Assembly (NCBI GenBank): GCA_029959085.1
Contig: JARWIR010000010.1
Coordinates: 18,993,001 to 19,057,000, forward strand
DNA: 64,000 nucleotides
Reading direction: 5' to 3'
DNA from: Nemophila menziesii
Taxonomy: Eukaryota > Streptophyta > Magnoliopsida > Boraginales > Hydrophyllaceae
A model generated the notes under the pieces. That model was not told where the DNA came from. It saw only the letters and a list, made by a program, of their open reading frames with translations, and made no database searches. This document shows positions 21,656 through 34,149 of this stretch, one piece after another (positions within the stretch are counted from its first letter, which is position 1; the number at the start of each line of letters is the position of its first letter). A program made the position numbers and the translations under genes.

Positions 21656-21889
21656 ATGAACACATTACTATATATTTAAATACTTTTATATATAAACATA
21701 TACCTAACATTGGGGCCCTTGATCATCGCAGAGCCCTGGGCGGTCGCCCGGGCTGCCTATGCCAGTGGCCGGCCCTGATTACATATCAGATTAGAGATGA
21801 ATTATTAAAAAGTATAATTATATTATGGTAATAAAGACATGAATAAATTATATTTAAATAAAATCACAATACTATATAGGTGGTATATA

Positions 21890-24800
21890 GTATATGGAGT
21901 ATTGAGTTTATAAGGGCAGTTGGATACCTCCATTTATAATATAAAGCCCAATATAACCAAATGGTTAGAATAGGATAAAACCTCCAAAATACCCTCCCCT
22001 CCCCCTTTAACCACAGTGAAGAAGTCAAAATATAAACATCGAACCCATTAGGGTATCGTGAAATTATAAACCAAAACCCCCTCCCCTCTTTCTTCTCTCT
22101 CCCCTCTCTCTTCTCTCCCCCTTTCACTGTCGCTCCTCTCTGCATCACCATAACTACCCTCTTCACCAACATCACCACCCGTCACTTCTCTCTACATCAC
22201 CATAACCACCCTCACTTCAACCTCACCATCATCACTCACCTTCCCACTGATGGATTTCACCACCATCTCCACCGAGCCACTCTCCTGCTCAACATCTACC
22301 GCCTCCCTGGAGCACGAAAAACCCGCGTTGCTTCACCGACCACCACCATGTTGGGATAGATTCCCACCACCACCACCAGCGGCTAAACTCCGGCCCCCTA
22401 GCACCTCCATTCACAGACCGTAGGTAACCACCGACGCCGCTCTGATCTTCCCCACCACCAACAAACGCATCAGCAACAAACGCTGCCACCATCATCATCT
22501 TCACCATAAACAACAAACGCCGTTCATAGCCCCGATCTCGTCTTTCATCTTAGATCTACTCACCTTCGAACCAAGCCCAACCAAAACTCAAGCCGCTTTG
22601 CACCCCTTGGTACAGTTCTCATTAAACCGTCGCCTCTCTTGTCACTGCAATTGTTGAGCAAAGCCATAGGAAATAGGCGCAGCCCAGCGAGGTCAATACG
22701 TAGCATGGGTCCAGCTCCGTCGTGGTCCATTCATAGCCATATTGGGCCCTGGGTATAGCCCCGTGATTCTGGTTGGGCCACCTTCGTACGAAGCCGTTCT
22801 AGGCACATCCCACTTCAAAAGTTTCTGGGGGAAACAATTTGATTTTCTTATTTGTTCCAATCATGAGTGTGAAGAACTTTCTTGTTGATTTTGTTGTGAA
22901 TTCTTTCTGGTTTTTTTGTTTTATCCAATAATGAGTGTGAGTGACTTTGTTGTTGTTGTTGTTGTTGTTTTGTTTTGTTCGAATTCTTTCTATTTTTGTT
23001 GTTTGATCCACTATTAACGTGAAGAAGTTTCTTGTTGATTTGTTTATTCCGAATCCAATTGTTTGATCCAATTGTTTGCTTTTGGGCTATGAAAATATTT
23101 ATTTTTGGTTTTTGTTTATGTTGGGTACATCCCAATTAGAATTGTAACTACAATAGTGATGTTAATGGGCCACGGGTACAATCCATTTCATACATACTGG
23201 ATTTGGACTAATAAAAACAAGTACAAAAAAGCACGTGGGTTTTGACCTATCACAGTTTTATTTAAGAAAATGGTAACGAGTGTTCGTGGGTCCGCACCCT
23301 TGGAAGACCTTAAAGGATCTATTTTCAAACCAAGGGTATAAAAGTCCAAAACCAAACTAGAAAGTAAAAAGTAGGACTTATATAGGATTATTTTTTTAGT
23401 AAGGTTTTAAAATATAAAGTTGGCAAAAAGTTGGCCTCAAAATGTATTTTCCTCATATAGTATCACTATTGCAGATGTTAGGCTTTAGGCATTACATCCG
23501 TGACAATCACCAGTATAATCGCTAGAGGAAAATACTAATAGGGGCCTAAAAACCCCAACTTTATTTTTTAAGTCCTAACTAAAAAATAGTTATATTAAAG
23601 TCCCAATTGTAATATATTTGTTTGGTTTTTGAATTTTATACCCTTGCATTGTCTAGAAAATCCTTTTTTTTGGTGGGTACGGACCCACGAAGAATGCTCG
23701 CACCCATTTTTGTAAATTAAGCCGTGATGGGTACAGACCCGTGTCGCTTCTTACACTTTTTATTAATCAGTTAAAAATTTAATTAAGTCATTTTGATAAA
23801 AGTCCAACTGGGTACAGGCCCATCTCGAACGATAGCTAGATGGGCACGGACCCAATTAGACCATATCCAGCAGTGTTTTTGCAATCGGTTGTACCAATGG
23901 CCAAATAACAAACACATGTCACACTTGTTCTTGGGTTGTACCCATCAGGAACATAAACAAATAACATATATCATCACAACATTGGAACAAAAAACAAATC
24001 TATTCACAGAATTGGAACAACAACAAATCAAAATCTCATCACACTCGTAATATAGGAACAAAAAATAACAAGAAATCTCTGCACAATCATCCCCATACGA
24101 ACAAAAAACAACAAGATATCTCTTAAATCCCGCATTATTTGAACAAAGAACAAAAACAAAACCCCGACTGAAATAAAAGAACAAAAATAAATCTCTTCCA
24201 ACTCGCTCTGAATTGGGCTTTAGGAGTTGTACACATGGTGCAACTGTCCTTGGATTCATAGGCTGTACTCATGGCGTAGGAGAGGCGACAAAGACTGGTC
24301 CCACTATGGATTCAAGATCGCCGGAGAATGGCCACGAACGGTAGTGGATAAGTTATTGGGATTCATTGGCCTTGTGAGATCGGGCCTTCAATGGTCGAGA
24401 ATGGAAGGTGAGACATGAGATGGAAGGTGAGATCGGGGATGGTAGTAATGGCGATGAAGGTAATGGTGATAAAGATGGTGGTGGTGACGATGGTGATGAA
24501 GAGGGGCTGGGAAGGTGAGATCTTAGTGGTGATAATGTTGGTAAATATGGTGGTGATGATGATGAAGGTGATGTCGATGAAGATGCTGGTGGTGATGATA
24601 GGGGCGATTCTTGTGCAGGGGAGGGTTGGTGGTAGTTGTGGGGTCCGATGGGTTGGTGATAGAAGAGAGAGAGAGGGGTGGGGAGGCGTCGGTGGGTCGA
24701 TCAGAGAAGAGAGAGAGAGAGAGAGAGGAGAGTGTGAGAGAGAAGAGATAGAGTGGGTTGGTGAGATCCAACATTATATGGGTTTTGTGTTTTGGTTTAA

Positions 24801-24944
24801 GGTATTTCACTGCGATTAAAATGGAAGGGGAGAGTATTTTGGGTTATTTCCCCATTTACTTGGGCTTCTAATGAGGTAGTTAGGGTTGGGAATTTTGTTA
24901 GAATTGTCTATTGCCTTGGGACCTTATAAAGTTTATTCCCCTAA
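21890..24944. mobile_element. About 3-kb foldback element (long imperfect inverted repeat)
   Basis: The two halves are reverse-complementary around a spacer of about 70 bases (23455-23524). Inner arms: TATTTTCCTC at 23445-23454 matches GAGGAAAATA at 23525-23534, and similarity continues outward (CGTGGGTCCGCACCC near 23290 against GGTGGGTACGGACCC near 23672). Outer arms: CCAAAATACCCTCCCC near 21983 matches the complement of GGGGAGAGTATTTTGG near 24827. The pyrimidine- and CACCAT-rich tract (22080-22510) is mirrored by the GAGAG- and ATGGTG-rich tract (24430-24760). No transposase is recognised. It may be a non-autonomous MULE or foldback element. No clean target duplication is visible. Confidence 0.8.
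22946..22972. repeat. (GTT)n microsatellite
   Basis: Seven or so GTT units inside the left arm of the foldback. It is surrounded by two or three diverged copies of a roughly 90-bp unit (ATGAGTGTGA...GAATTCTTTCT). Confidence 0.85.
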
Positions 24945-25979
24945 TCGCTAACCACAAATATTTTGGCGATAAATAATTCTCGTCGAAATGTTTAAAATAA
25001 ATTATTTAAGTCTTTTACTGAACACGAGTTTAGTCACTAAAAATATGTCTGTCATTAGAGATTACGTTAAAGGTCGTTAATGCTTTATTTAAAATTAAAA
25101 ACAGAAAAAACTTAATACCAGGTACCAAGTGGTTATTAGTTATCAAAACTTATTAATGACCACCATAGTGATTGGAAAAGGTAAGACAAGGAAATAAAAA
25201 AAAATTAAAACTATTTATCAACGTTATTTATCATCCCTAAAGTAATAATTACTTTAGCGACCATTTAAATGGTCGGTAAAAGAATTTCTAGTGAGAATTT
25301 GAAAAATCCTCTAGCGACCACCCTTGTGGTCCCTAGAGGGTTGCGTAATAAATATACAATGGATTGGGAAAAAACATTCTCATTCAATACTTCCCCACTT
25401 TCATTAAAACCTTTCCCAAAAAAAATATCTTCTAAAAAAAATTTCAAAACTGAGCCACCGATTACCGCCACCACCTCCTATCCTCGTACCGGACGTCACC
25501 TAACATAGCCCAACTCATTGGGACTTATTTTTACTATCAAATCCTTTACTTTTTTTGAGGCATTATTTTTTATTCATAAAATTTTTCTTTTAATTTTTAT
25601 ACTTTATATAATGGTGTTTAATATGATAAGAGATATAGTTGCATAATATATGCAATTATATATGATTACTTGTTAAAATTAAGAAATGTGTGTGGAGTAT
25701 GAGAAACAAATTAAGGTATATAGATATGGAACTGAAAAAATTAGTGTGAGATATGATTATATTGGATTGAATTTTATCATTTAATTTATGTATATGTAAG
25801 ATGAATGTAAATATAATTTACACAATTTATTCACAAAATTAGTAAATTTATCCAGATTATTTTGTTAACAATTCAGTGAAATTCAATAGATGTTTCTAGG
25901 AATAAACAGTGGATTAAATCGAAAAGCAAGAGAACTTGAGCTTTTGTGAAGGATGTGAGGAGTTTCATTTAATTTGCAT

Positions 25980-28900
25980 CTTCACACATGGATAGTTCCA
26001 ATTCGATTTATTGTTCATTTAATTGGTGCATGAATGGGCGTAAAATAAATATTTGCGAGGCTAAGGAGGATAATTTTAGAAATGAGTTTTATCGACATAT
26101 GAAATTTTGAAATTGCATGGTGAAGTTCAACATGATCGTTCGAAGGTCATTTTTCTAATATTATAGATGAGGATATAATGAATATGATAGATGATTTGAA
26201 TAGCATTAGTATGAAGCGAACATTGAAATGGTAAACGAGAATATTCCACAAAGTAACATAGGTTCTTTTGAAGCTTTGGTTGCGGAAATGAATACCGCTT
26301 TGTATCCATATTTCACGAAAAATGGGGATGTTGAATTTTATAGTGAAATTGATACATATAAAGGTGAAAAATACTTTGTTCATGGAGCTCCTACATTTAT
26401 TGAGTCAGGCTTTTCCCAGTGTACATACCTTACCATCATCATATGAAAACTCTTACAAGAAGTTAAAAATTTTAAGTTTAGGTTATGAAACAATTTATGT
26501 TTGTTTGAATGTCTGTGTTTTGTCCGAGATGGTTATAAATCATTATAGACATGTCTGATTTGTAACGTATCTAGGTGGGACCCGAAAAAGGGGAAGAGAC
26601 TGCCATATAATAAATTACATTATTTTCCCATAATTTGAGATTAAAACAATTGTGCGCATTGAGGCATACTCTAAAAGAAATGATTTGACACAAGATTGGG
26701 AAATCTACTAATGAGGATGAATTATGTCACGCAGTTGATGTCCTTAGTTGAAAGATGTTTGATGAGCGTTACCCAAAGTTCGTTATAGAGGCTAGTAATG
26801 TGCGTTTGTGCTTGACACTTAATGGATTTTGTCCATTCTCCGCACAAAACAGTCCAAATAGGATGCGGTTAGTGATATTGATTGTTTTGAACTTATCATC
26901 GTGGTTGTTAATTAAAGAATTGACACTTATGTTAGCATTATTGATTCCTAGTCCACATTGTACTGGGAAAGATTTGTATGTATTCCTTCACCTATGATAG
27001 ACGATTTGAATTTATCGTGGGGTCCAGGAATTCCTACTTTTGATGCACATAAACAAGAAATGTTTGTGTTGCATGGTTGAGTTATGTATACAATTAATGA
27101 TTATTCAATGAGATTGTACTCATCGGGTTGGTCGGGTTAAGGTTACAGGGCGTGTCTGGAGTACATGAATTCTTTGCCTTTCCTTCGAAATAAATAATTG
27201 ATAGTGTATTTTAAACACAAATTATGGTTACCATTCTCACATCGTCTAAAAAAACAAGACTTTGTATCAAAAAAAGAGTATAAATCTCTCCCTAGGAAGA
27301 ATAGTCCATCCAGTATCCAAACACAACTCAATGGTTTGACCTTTCTGTTTCCGGGGAAATACAAGGATTTTGGTGGCAAAGTAATCAAGAGAACGAATAT
27401 TCAACATTTTAACTAGAAGAAGGTGGGCATATTTTATTAGTTACCTTATTGGTCAGAAAACTTGCAAAAAACAAAATATTTGATGTCATACATTTTGAGA
27501 AGAATGTGTGTGATAGCTTAATTGGTATAGTTGTGGGTCTTGACGACAAAGTTAATAAATACAACATGAAGGCAAGACTGGACTGAAGCATCTGGGTATT
27601 CGAGAATCATATGAGGGGCTCGGTGATGCAACCAAAATCAAAGTATGCGATGAATTCAGAAAAGCAAGAGGATTTCTTGGATGGTTGAATGCCCAAAAGT
27701 TTGTGATGGTTTTGCATCAAGTTTTAGAAATAATATTATGATTGATTCAGGGAATATCACCAAAAATCGCACAATTTTTACATTATGACAAAGTTATTGT
27801 TTGTTGCTAGTATAACGATATTGCTCGAGAAAAAAGTGGTTAATGACAACATCGTGGGTTTGTGTAATGTTTTCCATATGGTTTATAAAATTAATTTGAG
27901 AATATGAGAATTGGAAAAAGAGAAAAAAGATATTATTATTAAGATGTGTCGGCTTGAGATGATATTTCCACCATCTTTTTTTTTGATATCATGATTTATC
28001 TAGTACGGAACATGTACAACGAAGCACTAGTTGGTGGACCGATCCGGATGCATTGGATGTACCTGTTTGAGCGTTATTTGAATAATTTAAAGGAGTATAT
28101 ATCAAATGTGGCAAGTCCAGAAGGTTTTATAGGCAAGGGTTGTATTAAGAAGAAGACTCTGACTTTTATATCACGTTATGTCAAGGAGGAAAAAACAAAG
28201 TTTAATGATCCTGGTAGATATGCAGATCCATTACAAGAACCACGAGATATATTGATTTTCAAAAGTCAATCTCACCTGATCAGGAAACAGAGCTTCTTTT
28301 ATCTTCCCCAAATTGATCATGATAGGCTTGTGTGGTGCATTTTACAATCTTGTGATAAGATTCAAGTTTATACAATGTTCATTCTTTATTTTCCATATTC
28401 TTTGCTACTTTCTTATTCTAAGTAATTTTATATCAAAAAACTTTTAGTTTCAGGGAAAACAAGTTGATGGTGGTTGCAGATGGTCATGTAGATGTGGAAA
28501 AACTCATCTAAGTAGATTTTATGATTGGTTCTTTAATAAGGTACACTATATTTCAAAATCAAAGCATTAATTAAGATAGTGTAACTGACTAATTTTTCAG
28601 TTATTAGATGGGTTATATTAAGGAAGCATGTGATCCATAAATAACCAACAAATTATATTATGTGTCTAACGGCCCCAGTCGTATAGTATTGAAATTTGAT
28701 TTGTGTGTCATAAATGGGGTGAAATGGATCTCGCATGAGAAATGTGACATATGGGTGAATGCGGATTATAATGGTTTTTGTTTTGCCAAAGAAGTTCATT
28801 GGTATGATGCATTGGTTAAAATATTTAAGGTGAATTACTAAAAAAAATGTTTGGTAATGGTCTTCACGTGAAATGGAATAACAGTGGAAAGGAAGAATAC

Positions 28901-29357
28901 AAATAGACCACGTTGGGACCAAATCAACACTAGTTCATATTGGTATAAAGATTAGTCGTACATCCTAGGGAATTAAGAAAAGAAGGTGTTCTTCATTGAT
29001 GATCTAGTTCTCACTAAAGGACTGCAATGCGGTGCGTGGAAAGTTTTTTGGGAAGTGAGTGATCGACATGGTTGGAAAATAGATGTTTGTGGTGTTGCGT
29101 CGATAAATTGATAACCCCGAGTCAATACATATTTTGAATGACACCTCAGAGATAGTTGGATTAAGCATGAACAATGGAGAATACACTAAAGTCGACAAAG
29201 TGAGATTAGAGCATGATCGAACTATTTGGATGATGAGGCAGAGCTAGACGATACTTGGGATGAGTACGCATATGACGTGGATATCTACCAGGCGATGCAT
29301 ATAGATTGTGATGATGAGTTTATTGTAGTTGGGAGGGAAGAACAAGAGACAAACTAG
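25980..29357 (+). pseudogene. TNP2-like CACTA transposase remains (element 1)
   Basis: Ordered fragments on the plus strand match CACTA transposases. The TNP2 core is at 26600-27000 (DERYPKFVIEASNVRLCL, NGFCPFS, then CTGKDLYVFLH). At about 27490 comes FEKNVCDSLIG, and from 27991 to 28425 DUF4218-like sequence (LVGGPIRMHWMYLFERYL, RPEGF-like SPEGFIGKG). DUF4216-like pieces follow at 28690-29100 (INGVKWISHEKCDIWVN, then VFFIDDLVL). TNP2 would bind the element ends and cut in the nucleus. Every block is in a different frame or has stops, so it is dead. Confidence 0.82.
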
Positions 29358-29559
29358 TAGTATTATTTGATTGATTTCATTTTTATATCAATATAACTTA
29401 TATGTGTTATTTATTCACTTTTGGTGGTTTTTGTTGATTATTCCAGATTTATTATGCATTTGGTGTAATTTGGATTTTGTAGGAATAGACGATTAGTAAC
29501 AGAGAATTGTAAATGAATAAATATTTTTTATTTATTTATAAACCTTTAGTTACCACCTA

Positions 29560-29945
29560 GTAACCATAAAAAGTTTTGACTACTAGCGACCACTAAATTG
29601 TCGTTAAAGGTATAAATGACTAGTGACTATTGTGTGGTTGCTAAAGGTATAAATTACTAGAGAATAATGTGTGGTCGCTAAAGGTAACAAGTATTAGCGA
29701 CTACTATGTGGTCATTATCTGGCGGTCGTAGGTGGTCGGTAAAGGTCATTAACTTTAGCGAGGACGTAGGTGGTCGCTAAAGGTAACACCTTTAGCACTA
29801 CATAAGTGGTCTCTCGCTAAAGGGGTATATCTAAAAATCGACCAATATTGACTAGCCTTTAGAGATCACTTACAGTCTTTAAAGGTGATAATAACATTTA
29901 GCGACCACTTTATAGACCTCTAGCGACCACCACGACGGTTGTTAG
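29560..29945. repeat. Sub-terminal repeat array of CACTA 1 (right end)
   Basis: About ten copies, in both orientations, of a 12- to 16-bp word like TAGCGACCAC or GTGGTCGCTAAAGG. In En/Spm such sub-terminal words are binding sites for the element-coded protein TNPA. Copies also occur at 25262-25335. Confidence 0.85.
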
Positions 29946-29947
29946 TG

Positions 29948-31129
29948 ACAAATCCCACCTCATTGTATTACACAAACTGAAAAGTAACACCGAACAAGAA
30001 AAATCAATATACGCAAAACATAGTCTAATGATAAAAAATTGTCTAAGATATATAGAATGATATTCAACTGAGTTCATATAATTATATTCTTTAATACATG
30101 GAGGTCCTTAGAATGCAATAATTAATACCATAGCATATTAAACCCATTACTCCCACCTCTTTCTTCCTTTTCTAAAATGGGGTTATAAACATCTTTCGTG
30201 TTTTCCAACCATATATATTCTTTGTTGTATGTCTTCATACACTATCTGGTGGGTCTATGTAGACTTATTTGGTGGTGTCTGGTTTACCAGGTCTTCGCCA
30301 TTCAATCTACTTATTAATTGACTTCTCTAAATACTCCTTTGACCTTAAAGGAAGCATTCCTATCAAGTGAATACTGAATCCCATCGACGTATGGGCTTCT
30401 ATTCCACCACCTCTGACTGCTTGTTCCACAACTATATAACTTTCTTGAATTCTACTTTACACAAAGCAATGTAGCGCCCATACTCTCTGCCAACATCAAC
30501 CCTTGATGAAACGTTATCAACTCTACAACTACTAGCAATAAAAAACTTATTTTCATGAATAAACCCTTAATAAATTTACCCTTTTCTTCTCGTATTACTC
30601 CACATGTTCAAGTAGTATCATGTATTCTAAACCCCATCAGTATTCATTCATATCTCTGGTGTGGTTTGACTACCCAACTAACTCGACTTGCATCATAATT
30701 CATATAATTTATCATAAATAATTCATAGTGTTTACCATGATATTTTTGGCAGGGAATGGAAAAAACTTATAATGGAGATCTATTGTTTTCTCGCCAACCA
30801 CTTCATTAGTAACAGTGTAATGACGTGCCAGTTTGGGGTTTTTATGCATATTTTATAATAATGGATGTTTTAATTCTCAAGAAAAATGTCTAACTTTGGA
30901 CGAATTTTTTATTAATTTCATCTTACTTTAATATATTCAAGTGTTAATGTAATATGTATCTATAATGGTAACAAAGAGTATTTAAAGTCGTGCAGTTGAT
31001 TGATGTTGAGAAATTTAATTTTTAACTAATACATTAGTTCTTTTTTTATATATAATCATAATATATCGTATTGGTGAAATTATGTACGTAAAACTTTGCA
31101 TGAGTAGTACCAATTTTTAGAACTTGTAT
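29948..31129. other. Unassigned interval
   Basis: There is no open frame of note. The stretch 30220-30660 has a coding-like base composition but its three plus frames contain stops and give no family I can name. Confidence 0.4.
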
Positions 31130-31806
31130 GTCAAAGCAATGGCGGATCCAGAAATTATGAGGAGGAGGGGGGTTAAAAATATGGAACTATCACTTTAAAA
31201 AAAATTAACGTATAAAAAAGAAACATAAATTTATAGATACCAATGCAAAATATATACATGAACATTCAACACTATTGTGCTCCTCATCCCTTCAATAGAG
31301 TGAACTTACACGTTCGCAGTTACCCAAGAAATATGCAAACCAACACCATTACACTTTGACAAAAAAATAATATCATTACACTTATTTATAAAGTATTACT
31401 AAAATTATATTAATATACTATATGTTATATTCCTATTCTAATTTATAAATATGAAGAATAAATCATCTAAAAAATGAATATTATAGTTTTATTAAATAAT
31501 GTTAAGAAATACTGCTAGCCTAAAATTCATAATATGGATTAGTATAAAAGAATTGCAATATTTTATATAATTGACAAAATTATGATATAAATTTATTTAT
31601 ATCAATTTAAGCAAGCTAACTGTTGAGTTACAATACTTTATGTGTTCTTTATAGAATAAACGTATAACACAAATGTTTAGAGGTGGTAAATATTTTTTAA
31701 ACAAAAACTACAGTTATATATTATAAAATTTACGAGTTCAGTAGAGGCCTGAGCGGCTGAACCCCCCCTCCTCCCCGAGCTAGAGTAAATCCGTCTATGC
31801 TTGACT
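31130..31806. mobile_element. Non-autonomous inverted-repeat DNA element
   Basis: The left end GTCAAAGCAATGGCGGATCC and the complement of the right end (GTCAAGCATAGACGGATTTA) are inverted repeats. Both are followed inward by a G-rich run (GGAGGAGGGGGG). The interior is AT-rich and non-coding. No certain target duplication is seen, so the superfamily (hAT or Mutator) stays open. Confidence 0.68.
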
Positions 31807-32799
31807 TGTAAACGAAATCACGCCACGTAAATATTAAGATTAATTATTTTTTCTTTCATATATCAGAACTCAACCCACTACTACCCCTAGTGGGTGATTA
31901 TAAGCTTTTCAAGGAGTGTTTTTTCATAGTATTATAGTCATATTATTTTTTTAAATAAAATAATTAATTGAAAGTTTAAGTGATTTTAAATCCATATATT
32001 TTATTCAAAATTTGAACTATTTTTTCTTTTTTCAATTATTTTTATGTATTTTTCGTTTGTGGTCCTTTAAAAATGAATTGATTAGATAATTCGTATGTAT
32101 ATTCGCTTTTCATTATATGAGATAATATCTACTTAATAAAAAATCTATATTTCTCCTTCCTAATTAACGAGAATGGAATTTCAAGTTAAATAAAATATGT
32201 CTCATTTAATCTAGAAAGTTCAATTTATACCAAAATTACCCTACTGTCATTTTTTTTTAATTATATAGTATTTTTTTTGTAATTTAAAATCCATCCACCT
32301 CCATCGTTCATTACCACCACCTCATACATTATCCATCGACCACCACCACCTCCAGCATTCTTAGCCAAGTACCACCGCCTCTGTCATTCTCCATTGACCA
32401 TTATCATCTTCACCCATAACAACCACATACTAGATCCCCTGTCGTCGTCATCAATTACCACAAACTACACGAACACGTTTGTTTATTTAAAAAAAATCAT
32501 AATTAATTCTAAAAAATTAGAAAAATAAAAAAACTGTATTTTGGAGGGACAGGAATATATCTACGTCTATATATGTAATTTTTTTAGATTTAGATTTTTT
32601 TTTATGTGTTCTTTAAACACATAAAATAGAATTATGTATCCTTATAATACACAAAATCATAGAATCAAACTAAATTTTTTTAATATGTAAAAAAAGTACT
32701 TTTTCTCTTTATTAGTCATATATACCTATTTTTACGTGTTTAACTATCTTAATGTATTCTCTTTTTATCCAACCCAATTCCATTACTTTGCGCATTGAT
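31807..32799. other. AT-rich interval
   Basis: No gene. Between about 32290 and 32470 there is a CCACCA- and CATC-rich stretch similar in composition to the foldback arms, without an open frame worth calling. Confidence 0.4.
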
Positions 32800-34140
32800 G
32801 TAAAATACAAAACATAAAGTTTTATATTACATACATACACAAAATCACATATTCTCTTTCAGTCAAACCTCTTTCTAAATGTGATTTTGTGTATCACATG
32901 AACACACAAACCGACTGTTTTGTGTAATGATTTAATGCATAAAAAAACTCTGTCCCGATCTTGTCCTTTTTGGTTGTGCAACAAAACTTGTTCACTTTGT
33001 TTATTTACATATATATCATTTACTTTATTAAAACTGTTTTTATACACCTTTTAAAATTGACCCTTTTATGTAATTATATGTATTTTAGTAGTACAAAAAA
33101 ATCTACTTTGTGTATTCATGTAACACATAAACTTAAATACCTTATCATTTAGTATAAAAAAAAGTTTTGTGTGTAATATAGAAACACACAAAATCATAAA
33201 TTCCTTTTTAAACCATCCCTTTCATGTTTATGATTTTGTGTATTACATGAAATCGCATAACCGACAATACCATGTATTTTAGTTTTTAAGGTTTTTAAGG
33301 TTTAGTGTTTATGGTCTTTATGGTTTAGGGTTAGGGGTTAGTGTTTTTAATTTTAGGGCTTTTAGGGTTTAAGGTCTCTAGTGTTTAGGTTGGAGTTTTA
33401 GTGTGGAGGGTTTAGGGATTTAGAGATTAGGGTTTTTAGAGTTTTGAGTTTTTAGGGTCTAGAGTTTGTGGGTTTAGGGTTCAGGTGTTTAGGGTTTAAA
33501 GTTTAATGTTATGGTATAGGGTTTTTTGTGTCTAGGTACTTCGACGCTAAAGTAATGAACCCCTTTCTGTGATTTTGTGTAATTCTGTAATACTCACAAC
33601 AAAAATTAGTGTGTTACATAAATACACAAAATCACAGATTTCTTTTCCGTCCAAACCCTTTACGTATGTGGTTTTATGTACTACAAAAACACATGAAATC
33701 ACAGATTCCCTTTCAGTTCAGTCCTTTCATAGCTATGATTTTGCGCATCACATGAAAACAAAAAATAAATGTTTTGTGTAAGGCTATAATACATTAAAAT
33801 AAATCAGTCAAAAACTTGTCCCTTCTGGTTGTGCAACAAAACTTGTTCATTTTGCTAATTTTCATATCTCACTATTTTGTTATACACCTTTGAAATTTGC
33901 CTTTTAATGTGATATTACATATTTTAGTAATACACAAAAGTTTGTTATATGTATTCTCGTAACATACAAATGGCATGCCCCATAATATTAGTCACTTTGT
34001 TTATTCGCTGGATTTAGTGAGTTCAATCAATACAACAAAGCCACTTTTTGTAATCTCGTAGCACATAAAATTACATACCTCATCATACTAGTCATTTTTC
34101 TTCTTCTCTGTGATTTTGTGTGTTTCAGTAATACATCACA
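32800..34140. repeat. Duplicated module with ACACAAAATCACA hairpins
   Basis: A block at about 32830-33250 reappears at about 33600-34000: TGGTTGTGCAACAAAACTTG (32973 and 33825) and CACAAAATCACA...TTTCAGTC followed by TGATTTTGTG. Within each block ACACAAAATCACA and TGTGATTTTGTGT face each other about 30 nt apart, so small hairpins can form repeatedly. Short frames here (about 60-70 codons) are by-products. Confidence 0.75.
33281..33535. repeat. Interstitial degenerate telomere-like tract
   Basis: About 250 bp of imperfect TTTAGGG words (TTTAGGGTTTAAGG, GGGTTTAGGGATTTAG, GTTTAGGGTTCAGG) on the plus strand. It lies between the two copies of the duplicated module. It is too degenerate and too short to be a telomere. 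Confidence 0.85.
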
Positions 34141-34149
34141 CTAACTTCT

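Larger units (their letters stand above)
19495..21777. mobile_element. hAT-type non-autonomous DNA transposon (2.28 kb)
   Basis: The left end reads CAGGCCGGTC and the right end is the complement of CAGGGCCGGCC, a hAT-style terminal repeat. The flanking 8-mers are ATTCCATA (19487-19494) and ATTACATA (21778-21785), a 7/8 match to a hAT target duplication. No transposase is recognisable inside, so it is a deletion derivative or an old relic. It contains a nested hAT MITE, a 123-bp tandem duplication and two tRNA-like segments. Its left end is about 250 bp upstream of the TATA box of the nitrate transporter. Confidence 0.72.
24946..29947 (+). mobile_element. CACTA (En/Spm) DNA transposon 1, decayed
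   Basis: Both ends carry the same short sub-terminal motif (TAGCGACCAC and its complement), in many copies at 29560-29945 and fewer at about 24960-25330. The right end is the complement of CACTAACAACC (29937-29947). The left end begins CGCTAACC, a one-base departure from CACTA. In between, plus-strand remains of TNP2 transposase and DUF4218/DUF4216-like sequence occur. No clear 3-bp target duplication is seen (AAT left, ACA right), so the exact left end is uncertain. Confidence 0.72.

Noticed and set aside
22848..23135. Gln/Asn-rich frames of 90-95 codons
   Set aside because: Produced by GTT repeats and tandem TTGTTGATTTTG units in the foldback arm.
24415..24819. Open frames of 95-134 codons on both strands (Met/Val-rich on plus, His-rich on minus)
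   Set aside because: They come from ATGGTG/CACCAT and GAGAG low-complexity DNA in the foldback arm. No domain or start context.
30220..30660. Possible copia or gene fragment (VDLFGG-like reading)
   Set aside because: All frames contain stops and no ordered set of motifs could be found.
33281..33535. Chromosome end (telomere)
   Set aside because: Degenerate, only 250 bp, and flanked on both sides by kilobases of other sequence.
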